Position numbers and translations under genes: made by a program. The notes beneath the pieces were generated by a model. It had not been told where the DNA came from. It saw only the letters and a program-made list of their open reading frames with translations, and ran no database searches. This document shows positions 9,501-17,646 of a stretch of 64,000 bases of DNA, piece after piece. Numbering within the stretch: position 1 is the first letter of the stretch; the number at the start of each line of letters is the position of its first letter. The stretch comes from Haliea sp. E1-2-M8 (lineage in GTDB: Bacteria > Pseudomonadota > Gammaproteobacteria > Pseudomonadales > Halieaceae), in NCBI RefSeq assembly GCF_030649675.1, contig NZ_JAUTDR010000020.1:19653-83652 (forward strand), in the 5' to 3' direction.

Positions 9501-10092
9501 CGCACCTCAGCCGGCTGCATCCCTACATGTGCCGCAAATTCTTGCCGTGTGTAGCCCCATGGCTGGCACCAACAGTATCACCAGGAAAGAATTCCGGCTG
9601 CGGCATGAAACGGCCTGCGAGCTGATTCGCCTACAGGTGTTCCATCGCGACCGGGCGTTGCTCCCCGCACTGACCGCAGCGCTGGGTTTCGAGCTGCCCG
9701 CTCCCGGCGAAGCACGACGTCAGGGCAGCTGGCGCTGGTTATGGTCGGCACCCGGTGACTGGCTGCTGGCGGTGCCAGCGGGGGAGGGCAGCGCTGCACT
9801 GAAGACCTTGCGCGATGCAACTGCGGGAATGTGGGCCGTGGCAACGCCCATCACTGACAGCCAGGTAATGCTGGTCCTTGACGGCGCGCGAGTGCGCGAC
9901 GTGCTCGCCCGCGGCTGCGCCCTGGATCTGCACCCGGCGCATTTTGGCGGCGACCGCTGCGCGGTCACGCGCTTTGCGGGAGTGTCCGTACTGCTGGCCC
10001 CCAGCGGCGGCGACGGCTTTCTGCTGCTCGCCTGCCGTTCGCTGGCGGTGTGGCTGCGGGACTGGTGTGAGGCTGTGAGCCGGGATTGCTGA
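6583..10092 (+). CDS. soxA: Sarcosine oxidase alpha-gamma fusion (SoxA-SoxG)
   Basis: A 1169-residue protein. Residues 1 to about 950 are a standard SoxA: N-terminal 2Fe-2S-ferredoxin-like domain (FQFDGETFRGYAGDTLASAL), NAD/FAD-binding region with VVVGAGRAGLEAAL near residue 170, and a C-terminal glycine-cleavage-T-like THF-binding domain (LDYSPLGKLEVHGPDARELL onward). Residues about 955-985 form an Ala/Pro linker coded by a tandem repeat. From about residue 993 the protein matches the SoxG gamma subunit (TRKEFRLRHETACELIRLQV, then SAPGDWLL and a SoxG-like end). SoxG is normally a separate gene, and none is present here. GTG 6583 overlaps the soxD stop; GGAGGTGAA lies just upstream. The fusion should fix alpha:gamma stoichiometry at 1:1. 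Confidence 0.93.
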   Translation: MKRSRQRLPHARVDTGQPLTFQFDGETFRGYAGDTLASALLANGVSIVGRSFKLHRPRGVFAAGREDANALVQLESGTWSEPNARAALVPLYQGLVAKGQNAWPSPDWDLLAALGLLKKVLPAGFYYKTFIWPNWKNWEGLVRRLAGLGRAPSAPDPQYYLKQTVHAEVVVVGAGRAGLEAALATAQDPACRVLLLDEQEEPGGALLASPDPADRTWLASMLERIAQCPNITLMPRSSVNGYHDHNVLAALQRVGSHLGPQADSAAPREIFWRICAGRVVLATGALERPLVFPHNDRPGIMLAGAVREYTHRYGLTLGERIVFFANNDSAWHTALEMVAHGVPVTAIIDVRLGVAPELLRRATAAGIEDRLGYSVVHTRGRGALRQVLIQRLTEDGGGLQGPRETLDCDLLAMSGGWTPTLHLYSQSGGKLAWREEDTCLVPGTANQAVTAVGRANGDFPQPLHTQAHWLTPGVSSDCQWVDFQYDVTAADIQLAARENYVSVEHVKRYTTNGMSVDQGKTSNVNGLGILALATNRSIPEVGTTRFRPPYHPVTIGAWAGVELGALYQPFQRLPAHTCHAALGAQFVDMGGWQRPECYPRAGESEQQAIAREVLAVRGAVGLLDYSPLGKLEVHGPDARELLNRMYVNNLATLPVGAARYGLMLNEQGIVVDDGVVVCLAEDHFLLHTTSGGAASVHRALEEWLQCEWVALRVLVTNVTTQWATFMLSGPRARAVLAQLSGDIDLGGDAFAHMQFRSGSLCGVPVRILRASFTGEVSFEISVPAACGESLWEALMTAGASHGVTPFGIESLMVLRTEKGFLHVGSDTDGNTMPQDLGWGGAIAKQSVDFIGRRSLTLEVGQDPERLQFTGIALLEESATTVSGAHVLSGDGKSSAGYVTSACFSPTLGRAVALGIVAGARARVGEIVSVYYEGKIQPARLVAPCQVDPAGTRLQADATTPQPVAPQPAAPQPAAPQPAASLHVPQILAVCSPMAGTNSITRKEFRLRHETACELIRLQVFHRDRALLPALTAALGFELPAPGEARRQGSWRWLWSAPGDWLLAVPAGEGSAALKTLRDATAGMWAVATPITDSQVMLVLDGARVRDVLARGCALDLHPAHFGGDRCAVTRFAGVSVLLAPSGGDGFLLLACRSLAVWLRDWCEAVSRDC
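9456..9520 (+). repeat. In-frame 15-bp tandem repeat coding the SoxA-SoxG linker
   Basis: Three perfect tandem copies of CGCACCTCAGCCGGC occupy 9471-9485, 9486-9500 and 9501-9515, flanked by degenerate copies. They encode repeats of Ala-Pro-Gln-Pro-Ala, a likely extended flexible linker. Such repeats may vary in copy number between strains. Confidence 0.93.
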
Positions 10093-10099
10093 GATCAGA

Positions 10100-11683
10100 T
10101 TACTCCACTGGACGTAGATCCAGGTCGTGGAAGTCATACGAGAAGTCAGTGGCCGGTGACACCGCCTGCATGCGGATGCGCTCGATGCCGCCCTGTGGGT
10201 CCAGGGTAAAGGAAACATAGGCGTCCGCCAGCAACTGGCGGTTGGTCCAGCGCGCGACAAAAGTATCGTACTGAAAGTGCTCCAGCGGACCACTCAGCGG
10301 CGCGTTGCGGGAGGAGTCGAACCAGAGTGTATTGTCATCTTTCAGCGTGATGGTGATCTCGCCATACCAGGGGTCACGATAGCGACCCGCGTAGCGGTCC
10401 AGGGGCAAGCTGGGTTTACTGTCTGCCGCCCGCGCTGCCGCTGCCGTGGCTACGGTATCTTCACTGTCAGCCGCGCGCTGCGACATCAGGCCAGCGACAA
10501 TTTCGATCCAGTCGGCTTCGGGGCTGGTATCGGCGCCGGCAATCGATGCCGCCAGAATATGATTGACGATCGCCCGGGGGGCGGGCGACATCAGGTTGTT
10601 GGAGGCGAAGACAGCCAGCTCCCGCTCCGGCAGCAGGGCGATAAAGGTGGTCATTCCCCACAGGCCGCCGCCGTGCGACAGCACCAGCTCACCGTCAAAA
10701 GTGGACACATTCCAGCCCAGCGCATAGGCACTGAGGTGCGCGCCCGCGTGCTCGACCAGGTATCCCGGCGGCGACATCAGTGTTACCGGGCGCACCAGTT
10801 CGGCAAAGTGCTCCGGCTCCAGCAGGACCGTGCCATCGGGCAGAGCGCCACCTGCCAGCAGCATTTGCATCCACTTCGCCATGTCCGCCGCACTGCAGGT
10901 AATACCACCGGCCGCGGCGATCACCGCGGTCGTGCCGGCGCGAGTGACCTGCAGCTCCCCTTCCAACAACAGGTGCGGCGTGGCATGCGCCGCCTTGGGA
11001 GCTGCCCTTTCCAGGGTTGCCGCACAACTGTCCATGTTCAGTGGCTGTAGCAGCCGGCGCTCCAGAAACTCCTCGAAAGGTAGCCCCGCCACCCGCGCCA
11101 CCACCTCGCCGGCGACGATATACAGCAGATTGTCATAATCGTAGCGGGAGCGAAAACTGCTGCTGGGCTGTAGATGCCTGAGGGCGTAGATAATCTCGTC
11201 GCGCGTGGCGTTGCCCTCGGGGAACATGAGCAGATCACCGGCACCCAGAGGCAGGCCGCTGCGGTGGGTGAGAAGATCACGCACAGTGAACTCCCGGGTC
11301 ACCCAGGGATCATGCATGCGGAATTCCGGCAGGTAGTCGATGACCGGGGTGTCCCAGCCCACCTTGCCCTCCTGCACGAGCAAAGCCAGGCTGGCGGCGG
11401 TGAAGGCTTTGGACACCGAGCCGATCTGGAACAGCGTCTCCGCCGTCACCGGCAGCTCGCTGTGCATGTCGCGGATGCCATAGCCAGCTGCGTGATGGAC
11501 ATTGCCGGCGTGGACTACCGCTACTGTCATGCCCGGCACCGCAAAAGTCTCCAGGGTGCGCGCGACAGCGGCATCGATGGCTTCCACCGAGGGTGGGCTG
11601 GCCGCGGCGGCGTACAAGCTCATCTGCAACAGGCCGACGGCAAGTGGGGCGCGCCATGCCCGCGATTTTAACCGTGACGTCAT
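10100..11683 (-). CDS. Exported serine hydrolase (beta-lactamase/D-aminopeptidase fold, S12)
   Basis: About 527 residues. The N-terminal hydrophobic segment APLAVGLLQMSLYAAAA is a Sec signal, so the protein is periplasmic. The S12 penicillin-binding fold follows, with the catalytic SVSK near residue 90, a YDN second motif near residue 185, and HGGG near residue 340 in place of the KTG triad. The C-terminal about 100 residues (YAGRYRDPWYGEITITL onward) match the DUF3471 beta-barrel domain. Family activities include DD-peptidase, D-aminopeptidase, esterase and beta-lactamase; substrate is not predictable, but the enolase-family epimerase directly upstream favours D-residue peptides. ATG 11683 forms an ATGA overlap with the upstream gene; an in-frame ATG at 11689 is possible. 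It converges with soxA 7 bp away. Confidence 0.86.
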   Translation of the reverse strand: MTSRLKSRAWRAPLAVGLLQMSLYAAAASPPSVEAIDAAVARTLETFAVPGMTVAVVHAGNVHHAAGYGIRDMHSELPVTAETLFQIGSVSKAFTAASLALLVQEGKVGWDTPVIDYLPEFRMHDPWVTREFTVRDLLTHRSGLPLGAGDLLMFPEGNATRDEIIYALRHLQPSSSFRSRYDYDNLLYIVAGEVVARVAGLPFEEFLERRLLQPLNMDSCAATLERAAPKAAHATPHLLLEGELQVTRAGTTAVIAAAGGITCSAADMAKWMQMLLAGGALPDGTVLLEPEHFAELVRPVTLMSPPGYLVEHAGAHLSAYALGWNVSTFDGELVLSHGGGLWGMTTFIALLPERELAVFASNNLMSPAPRAIVNHILAASIAGADTSPEADWIEIVAGLMSQRAADSEDTVATAAAARAADSKPSLPLDRYAGRYRDPWYGEITITLKDDNTLWFDSSRNAPLSGPLEHFQYDTFVARWTNRQLLADAYVSFTLDPQGGIERIRMQAVSPATDFSYDFHDLDLRPVE

Positions 11684-12654
11684 CCCCATAATTCAACCTC
11701 CGGTGGCATGACCACGCCACCCTCGTAGTTCATGGCATTATCGCGGTCCCGGGTCAGGAACAGGGCGCCGTCGAGATCGACAAAACGACACAGCTGCGCC
11801 ACCACGAACCCTGGCGCCATCGCCAGCGACGTACCCACCATATTGCCGACCATCAACCCGATGCCCCGTTGCCGGGCCAGGTCCGCCAGGCGCAGGGCCT
11901 CGGTCAGACCGCCGGTCTTGTCCAGCTTGATGTTGATCATCTGATAGCGGCGTGCAGCCTGGTCGAACTCAGTGGTGTCGAGGCAGGACTCGTCGGCGCA
12001 CAGGGGCAGCGGAGGGTTGTAACCCTCGAGCTCGGCATCGGCTCCGCGCGGCAGGGGCTGCTCAATCATGGCAATGCCGAGGTCGCGGAACTGCGGCGCA
12101 AGTTTCTTCAGTTGTGCAAAGGTCCAGCCCGCGTTGACGTCTACCACAATCTCCGCATCGGGCCGCGCCTCGCGGACCGCCGATATACGCTGCAGCGGCT
12201 CCTCCGCGCTCAACTTGACTTTGATCCGGTCGGTGTCCAGCGCGCGGGCGGCTGCAGCCATTTGCTCGGGGCTGGCGATACCGACCGTATTGACGGTCGT
12301 CACCGGCTGGACCGTCATATGCAGCAGCGACCAGACCCGCCGGCCCGCCTGCTTGGATTCCAGGTCCCAGAGCGCACAATCCAGCGCATTGCGGGCACCG
12401 CCTGCAGGCAGCAGACGTAACAGGTCTTCCCGCGTGACGCCCTGCAGCACTGCGTCGCGCACAGCTTCGATTTGCGCCACAATCCCTGCACCGGTTTCCT
12501 GCAGATAGTAGACGCCAGCCCCCTCACCGTGCCCGACGTGGTCGCCGTCACGGATCGTGACGTAGACCAGTTCGACCTCGGTGAAGGTGTACCCGGTAAT
12601 CTGAAAAGGTTGCTTCAGGGGCCAGGGTTCAACAGATATTTGCATCTCGCGCAC
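11680..12654 (-). CDS. Enolase-superfamily epimerase (DgcA / L-Ala-D/L-Glu epimerase-like)
   Basis: A 324-residue muconate-lactonising-type enolase. Visible active-site elements, in order: the KVK pair in DRIKVKLS, Asp in VVDVNAG, Glu in IEQPLPRG, Asp in CADES, and Lys in NIKLDKTGG. These match dipeptide epimerases (YcjG/YkfB) and the DgcA N-acetyl-glutamate racemase group, which invert the alpha carbon of a glutamate-type residue. GTG 12654 is chosen because AGGAG lies 6 bp upstream; an ATG at 12645 is the alternative. The stop overlaps the serine hydrolase start, so the two are co-translated. A second copy of this family lies at 34.7 kb next to an intact dgcN. Whether this one acts on dipeptides or N-acetyl-glutamate cannot be decided from sequence. 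Confidence 0.88.
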   Translation of the reverse strand: MREMQISVEPWPLKQPFQITGYTFTEVELVYVTIRDGDHVGHGEGAGVYYLQETGAGIVAQIEAVRDAVLQGVTREDLLRLLPAGGARNALDCALWDLESKQAGRRVWSLLHMTVQPVTTVNTVGIASPEQMAAAARALDTDRIKVKLSAEEPLQRISAVREARPDAEIVVDVNAGWTFAQLKKLAPQFRDLGIAMIEQPLPRGADAELEGYNPPLPLCADESCLDTTEFDQAARRYQMINIKLDKTGGLTEALRLADLARQRGIGLMVGNMVGTSLAMAPGFVVAQLCRFVDLDGALFLTRDRDNAMNYEGGVVMPPEVELWG

Positions 12655-12716
12655 GCGGCTCTCCTACCGGCAACGGGAATTCTGGTAACGGCACGGGCTC
12701 ATCCCGGCAGCCACCC

Positions 12717-14633
12717 TCAGAAGTAGTTGAAGCCAAGTATGTTCCAGTAGTAATAGAACCAGACCATGAACAGCGCCGCGCCGGCAATCACGGTAAGGCG
12801 CAACCGGGCAAATACACCTCCGAGCAGCCCGCCCCGCCAGGCGCGGGTGGTGGTATACAGCAGCCATACCGTGCACAGGGTGGTTAGTATCGGCAGCCAG
12901 AGCCACAGTTTGAAGATCAGCGGAATGCCGTCGAACAACTGTTCCATCAAGGTGGAAATCAACACCACGCCAGTCACCAGGGTCAACAACTGGATTCCGC
13001 TGGTCAACACCGCAACCCGCAACACGGCGCGATCGGAACTACCCCAGTTGCGTATCTCTCTACGCTGATAGAAACGTCGCGCCAGGACCGCAATGAACAC
13101 CAGGACCGACAGCCCCAACAGGGTGAAGTTGAACCCCGGTGTGGCGAAAGCGGGCAGTTTGCGTGTGGACATGAAGGGCAAACCATCGAGCACGAAGCCG
13201 GTAATCTCTCCGCTGGCATCCTCCTGGAAGGCCACCAGTCGCGGTGCCATGCCACCCAGCAGGGACACCCCCGGATGCTTCTCGCGGAACAGGTTGTGCT
13301 CCACCTCCACATACTGCTTGGCGCCATCGCCAATGACGAGGACCAGGGTATTGTCCGGGCCCGGCGCCACGGTGATGCCACCACCCATGCCCAACAAGGC
13401 CTTTTCCAGCTTGGTGAAGCTGCTACGCCAGAAGCCATAGGTACCGGCGTAGCGCCCGGCACGCTCAGCGAAATCCTCTGGCACCACTGGGGGTAGCTCC
13501 TGCAGCGGATAGAAACGGTCGTAAAGTGAAGGTAGCAGTGCCGTGCGTACCGCGCCGCCACCACTGGCCCCGAAAGAGGCAAAGACTGACAGCTCTTTGT
13601 CGCGGTCTATCCCGAGGATAGAGTGGAACCACTGGGTGTCACCGCCGTGACCCATGACCCGGTGGCCGTTGATTTCCGTCGCGTAAAATCCCAGCCCCAT
13701 GCCCAGTAAACGCGAGTCATGAGAAAATTCGTCGCCAAGCATTTTCTCCACTGTGGCAGCCTTGAGGATACGCGCGCCGTCCAGCTCACCGCCATTGCGG
13801 ATGGCCTCGGCAAACCGGATCATGTCGGTGGCGGTTGCCGATGCTCCGCCCGCGGGGCCGAAGTTGGCCACGAGTTCAAAGGGGCGAGCGACGTAACCAC
13901 CGGCGTCGAGTTCGTAGCTGACCGCCATATTGGCTGCCAGCCTGGAGGGAAGCGGTTCTTCAAACGAAGAGTTTTGCATCTGCAGCGGATCGAAGATGTT
14001 GCGCTGCACATATTCGTTGAAGGAAAGCCCCGACACATTGGCGACGATCAAGCCCGCGAGTGATGTCGCGTAATTGGAATATGCGGTCTGCGCGCCGGGC
14101 GGGTTGACCCTGGCCGGCTGATACTTTTCCATGGATTCCGCCAGCGGCAGTAATTTTTCCGGATTTTCGACAATCAGATAACCCAGCACGCCATCTTCAA
14201 AGCCGGCGGTGTGGGTGAGTATGTGGCGCAGGGTTACGGGCTCGGGATAGGTATCGTGGATGCTGAAGCCACTGAGGTATTCGTTGACGTCGGTATCGAG
14301 ATCCAGCCGGCCCTGTTCTACCAGTTGCATGACCGCTACCCAGGTAAACAGCTTGGATACGGAGCCAGGCCGGAACAGCGTCTTCTCTGGCTGCACTTCC
14401 ACACGGCGCTCCAGATCCTGGTGGCCATAGCCGCGCGACACTATCAGCTCGCCACGAAGGGCGATGGCAACCGTCCCGGAAGGGCTGCCATTGGCTCTCA
14501 TCAGCGGAATCACCAGGCCATCCACAAAAGCTTCCAACTCGGCCGGATCCAGACGGCCCTCGTCGGCATGAGCCGCCTGAGTGGTAACCAGGGCCAGTGA
14601 TAGTGTGGCCAGACATTTGAATATTATGTGCAT
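12717..14633 (-). CDS. Serine hydrolase (S12) with C-terminal membrane domain
   Basis: A 638-residue protein. A Sec signal (KCLATLSLALVTTQAAHA) is followed by an S12 hydrolase domain with SVSK at about residues 91-94, YSN near 200, and HGGD in VMGHGGDTQWF; an intervening beta-rich region then leads to about four predicted membrane helices, the last ending WFYYYWNILGFNYF. The architecture (periplasmic hydrolase tethered to the inner membrane by C-terminal helices) resembles PbpE/FmtA-type esterase or D-aminoesterase relatives. ATG 14633 is chosen for its signal peptide and a GGGGGAG ribosome site; the open frame extends to 14720. It lies 62 bp upstream of the epimerase gene in the same orientation. 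A decayed copy of its C-terminal part is at 23.8-24.1 kb. Confidence 0.87.
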   Translation of the reverse strand: MHIIFKCLATLSLALVTTQAAHADEGRLDPAELEAFVDGLVIPLMRANGSPSGTVAIALRGELIVSRGYGHQDLERRVEVQPEKTLFRPGSVSKLFTWVAVMQLVEQGRLDLDTDVNEYLSGFSIHDTYPEPVTLRHILTHTAGFEDGVLGYLIVENPEKLLPLAESMEKYQPARVNPPGAQTAYSNYATSLAGLIVANVSGLSFNEYVQRNIFDPLQMQNSSFEEPLPSRLAANMAVSYELDAGGYVARPFELVANFGPAGGASATATDMIRFAEAIRNGGELDGARILKAATVEKMLGDEFSHDSRLLGMGLGFYATEINGHRVMGHGGDTQWFHSILGIDRDKELSVFASFGASGGGAVRTALLPSLYDRFYPLQELPPVVPEDFAERAGRYAGTYGFWRSSFTKLEKALLGMGGGITVAPGPDNTLVLVIGDGAKQYVEVEHNLFREKHPGVSLLGGMAPRLVAFQEDASGEITGFVLDGLPFMSTRKLPAFATPGFNFTLLGLSVLVFIAVLARRFYQRREIRNWGSSDRAVLRVAVLTSGIQLLTLVTGVVLISTLMEQLFDGIPLIFKLWLWLPILTTLCTVWLLYTTTRAWRGGLLGGVFARLRLTVIAGAALFMVWFYYYWNILGFNYF

Positions 14634-14801
14634 TGGTTTCAGCTCCCCCGGGGCAGAATGCCCTTCTGCGAACGATACTAGCGGCCTATCCCGGGGAGCG
14701 GCTAGGCCAAAACGTCGCAATTATGTGCAGATTCGGCGGCGGAGCTTGTTTATACTCTCCGCATCACCGCGCCGCGCCACCAAACATCCGGGACCCTCAC
14801 T

Positions 14802-15848
14802 ATGCATTATGGAGACGAGTACGGCATTGTCTGTGACCGCCCGCTCGACCTCGACAGACTGACTCCTGCCGCCCTGGGCAGGCTGTTTCGCAATGCCCAC
14901 AGGTTGACCGGCTTCGACTCGGCAGGGGACCGAAGCTTCATCGAGGATGAAGCGCTGGACTGTTTCGAAGGCCAGCCCCTGTGCTACCGCGTCGACGATA
15001 GCAGCATGATTGAGATCAACAACTCCACGATCAATCGGCCGATGGTTATCCGCAACCAGATGGCGGACCTGGTCAGCTTTCAGTTCGTGTCCATGGTGCG
15101 CAGATCGGAATTCCTCGGCAAGCGGCGCCACGTGCACGACCTGGGGCCAGCACTCATTGTCACCGCAATTCCGCAGAAGGAAGTCACCTACCGGGTACCG
15201 GAAACCGAAGTACCGATTCGTCACGTCGCAATATATACCACGCTTTCCAGCATACTGGAGCGCATGGGCGAGTCCCGGGAGGTCTACCCGGACTGGCTGG
15301 CGGAGTTGCTGGCGGGATCAGAGCGGAAGACCCAGCAGCGAGTCTTCTTCCTGGAGGACATTTACCGCGAACCCATCTGGTCCTGTTTTCACCTGCCGGT
15401 TTCCGGTTCCCTGCTCGGCCCCTGGATGGCAGCCAAGTTCGGTGAGCTACTGTGCATAGGTCTGCAGATCCTGAAGAACAGCCACGCTTCGGTGGATAGG
15501 GGGCCGCTGGACTTCGATCTTCCCTGGGCGGAAAAAATCCGCAAGGCGCGCAGCATCCTCAGCCTCGAGTACGCCTGCCCGCCGTCACTGCCCCAGCTGG
15601 CGCGCATGCTCGGGATTTCCGAGACCCAGCTCAAAACCGGTTTCAAATCCATGAACGGCACCACCATCATGCAGTACTGCATCAACAAGCGTGTAGAGGC
15701 GGCGCGCTTGTTGCTGAAGGACAACCGACATTCCATTTCCGAGATTGGCGATATTGTCGGATACGAGGATCACTCCGCTTTTTCCCGGGCCTTTCGTCGC
15801 CTGAATGACTGTAGCCCGCAAGAGTGGCGCCGCACATGGAGTCGCTGA
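14802..15848 (+). CDS. AraC-family transcriptional regulator
   Basis: A 348-residue activator. The N-terminal about 230 residues form an unspecified ligand or dimerisation domain; the C-terminal double helix-turn-helix begins near KIRKARSILSLEYACPPSLP and includes LARMLGISETQLKTGFK and the second helix pair ISEIGDIVGYEDHSAFSRAF, with the closing RRLNDCSPQEWRR. This layout resembles PchR-type regulators that control TonB-receptor genes. It is divergent from the serine hydrolase-epimerase genes and immediately upstream of the broken TonB receptor, so it probably activates one or both. A TATACT sequence at 14751-14756 is a plausible -10 for this gene. The inducer is unknown. Confidence 0.9.
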   Translation: MHYGDEYGIVCDRPLDLDRLTPAALGRLFRNAHRLTGFDSAGDRSFIEDEALDCFEGQPLCYRVDDSSMIEINNSTINRPMVIRNQMADLVSFQFVSMVRRSEFLGKRRHVHDLGPALIVTAIPQKEVTYRVPETEVPIRHVAIYTTLSSILERMGESREVYPDWLAELLAGSERKTQQRVFFLEDIYREPIWSCFHLPVSGSLLGPWMAAKFGELLCIGLQILKNSHASVDRGPLDFDLPWAEKIRKARSILSLEYACPPSLPQLARMLGISETQLKTGFKSMNGTTIMQYCINKRVEAARLLLKDNRHSISEIGDIVGYEDHSAFSRAFRRLNDCSPQEWRRTWSR

Positions 15849-16010
15849 CAGCATAAGGTCGGACTGGCAGCGGTAACCGGATCTGCACAGTAATCTGCCG
15901 AATCTGACTACAGGCTGCCGCGCCGGCCGGCGTAACATCGAGTCCAAACCATCATTCGGCAAACAGGCTTGCCTGGGACCGCCGCACTTATGCACTGGGG
16001 AAAAGTTGCC

Positions 16011-17646
16011 ATGAAGAGAGCGACACAGTTCAGCAGAAACAGGATAGCGGCTGGCGTGGGGATGCTCGCCGCGGTGGCCGGGGGGTTCACCATGCCGTCG
16101 GCGCAGGCGCAGGAAAACCGGCTGCTCACGCTGGAAGAAGTGGTGGTCAGCGCCTCTCGCCGCGATGAATCGTTGCAGGATGTCGCCCTGGCGATGAGTG
16201 TACTGGATACGGGCAACCTGGCGGACGCCGGCTTCACCAGCCTGCCGGAAATCGTGCCCGGAGTCTCAATCGTGGATACTGGCGGTCCTTGCAGCAACTC
16301 TGTCTATATGCGGGGGATCAATGCCGTGCTTGCCGCGGGGGTGGCGACCTATGTCGATGACATTCCCTTCGGCTCCTCCACTATCTACACGAACCCGGCA
16401 CCATTGGACGGTACCCTGCTCGACCTCGGCACCCTGGATGTGATGAAAGGGCCCCAGGGAACGCTGTGGGGGGCGAGCGCCATGGGCCGCCAGTGACCGC
16501 CTTGATATCAAGCTCCAGGGCCTGTACCAGAAATCCACCCAGGACGGGTTGGCAACCGTCCAGGCGAATCACGCGGACGACACCTTCCTGCCCGGAGTCG
16601 GCAAGGGTGAGCCCTGGTTCGGTGAGTACAAGACCGGCCAGGAGCAGATCAACCCCAGCGAATTCGAAGCCCGTATGCTGGGCCTGACCATCAACTACGA
16701 TCTGGACTTCGCCACGCTCACCTCGGTCACCAGCACCCAGGAGCTGACTTTCGGGCAAACAATTGACCTGACCATTCCCTTTGCCGGCTTCGCTGACCTT
16801 TTCTTCCCCGAGACGGCCCCTCACAGCTCCGCCGTGTTGGCCGCCGAACTGGGATTCGACAAGGTAACCCAGGAACTGCGCCTCACCTCCAGCTCGGACC
16901 AGCAGTTGCAGTGGATTCTCGGCGCCTTCTACGCCAAGGAGGAAGGATTCAACATTCAGGACCTGCAGGTGACCCCGAGTGCGCCGCTTTACTTCGGCAA
17001 CTTCCCTTCGGATTACGAGGAGGTGTCCCTGTTCGGGAACCTCACCTACGAATTCAATGACCAGTTCGATACCAGCGTGGGCATTCGCTATTCCGACTAC
17101 GAGAACGACGTTCAACTTCAGGCGATCGGCCCCCTGCTGGCACCGCTGGCGCTAAACGAAATCACCGACGACTTCACCAGCTACCTGTTCAACTTGCGCT
17201 ACCGCCCCAATGACCAGCTCGCCCTCTATGCCCGTGCCGCCAGCGGTTATCGGCCCGGTGGGGCCAACTTCGTGCTGCTGGACCCCACTGGGGCACCGTT
17301 GACACGCGAGTTCTTTGAACCCGACACCCTGTGGAGTTACGAGATAGGGGCCAAGGGCAGCCTGGCCGACGGCCGCCTGGTCTATGATCTCGCCGCATTC
17401 TACATCGACTGGGAAGATTACCAGATCCAGGTGGTTCGCAGCGGAGTGGCCGTGGCGAGCAACGCGGAGAAGGCGGTCAGCAAGGGCCTTGAAGCCTCGC
17501 TCAGCTTCGCCGCCACCGACGCCCTGACCCTGCGCTCCACCCTGTCGTTCACCAACGCAGAACTGGCAGCGGATGCGGTCCCGCCCACGGACCGTTGGTG
17601 CCGTACTGAAGTGGCATTTCCTCTGAGCCGGCAGACCAGAGCCTGA
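16011..17646 (+). pseudogene. TonB-dependent receptor, broken by an internal deletion and 3' truncation
   Basis: The 5' part (16011-16496) encodes a signal peptide, a TonB-box-like EEVVVSASRR segment and most of the plug up to GPQGTLWGASAMG, then stops. From about 16490 a different reading frame resumes as AASDRLDIKLQGLYQKS and runs to 17646 as typical outer-membrane barrel sequence (SGYRPGGANFVLL, WSYEIGAKGSLADGRL). In intact relatives about 100 residues (end of plug, first strands) separate these two segments, so a non-multiple-of-three deletion is the simplest reading. The 3' end also leaves the family after TLSFTNAELAADA, lacking the final strands and C-terminal aromatic residue. Two non-overlapping lesions mean it cannot make a receptor. 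It was probably the outer-membrane importer for this locus, under the AraC regulator upstream. Confidence 0.85.

Noticed and set aside
9456..9520. Short tandem repeats considered as CRISPR-like.
   Set aside because: Adjacent copies without spacers, in frame inside a gene; they encode a linker.
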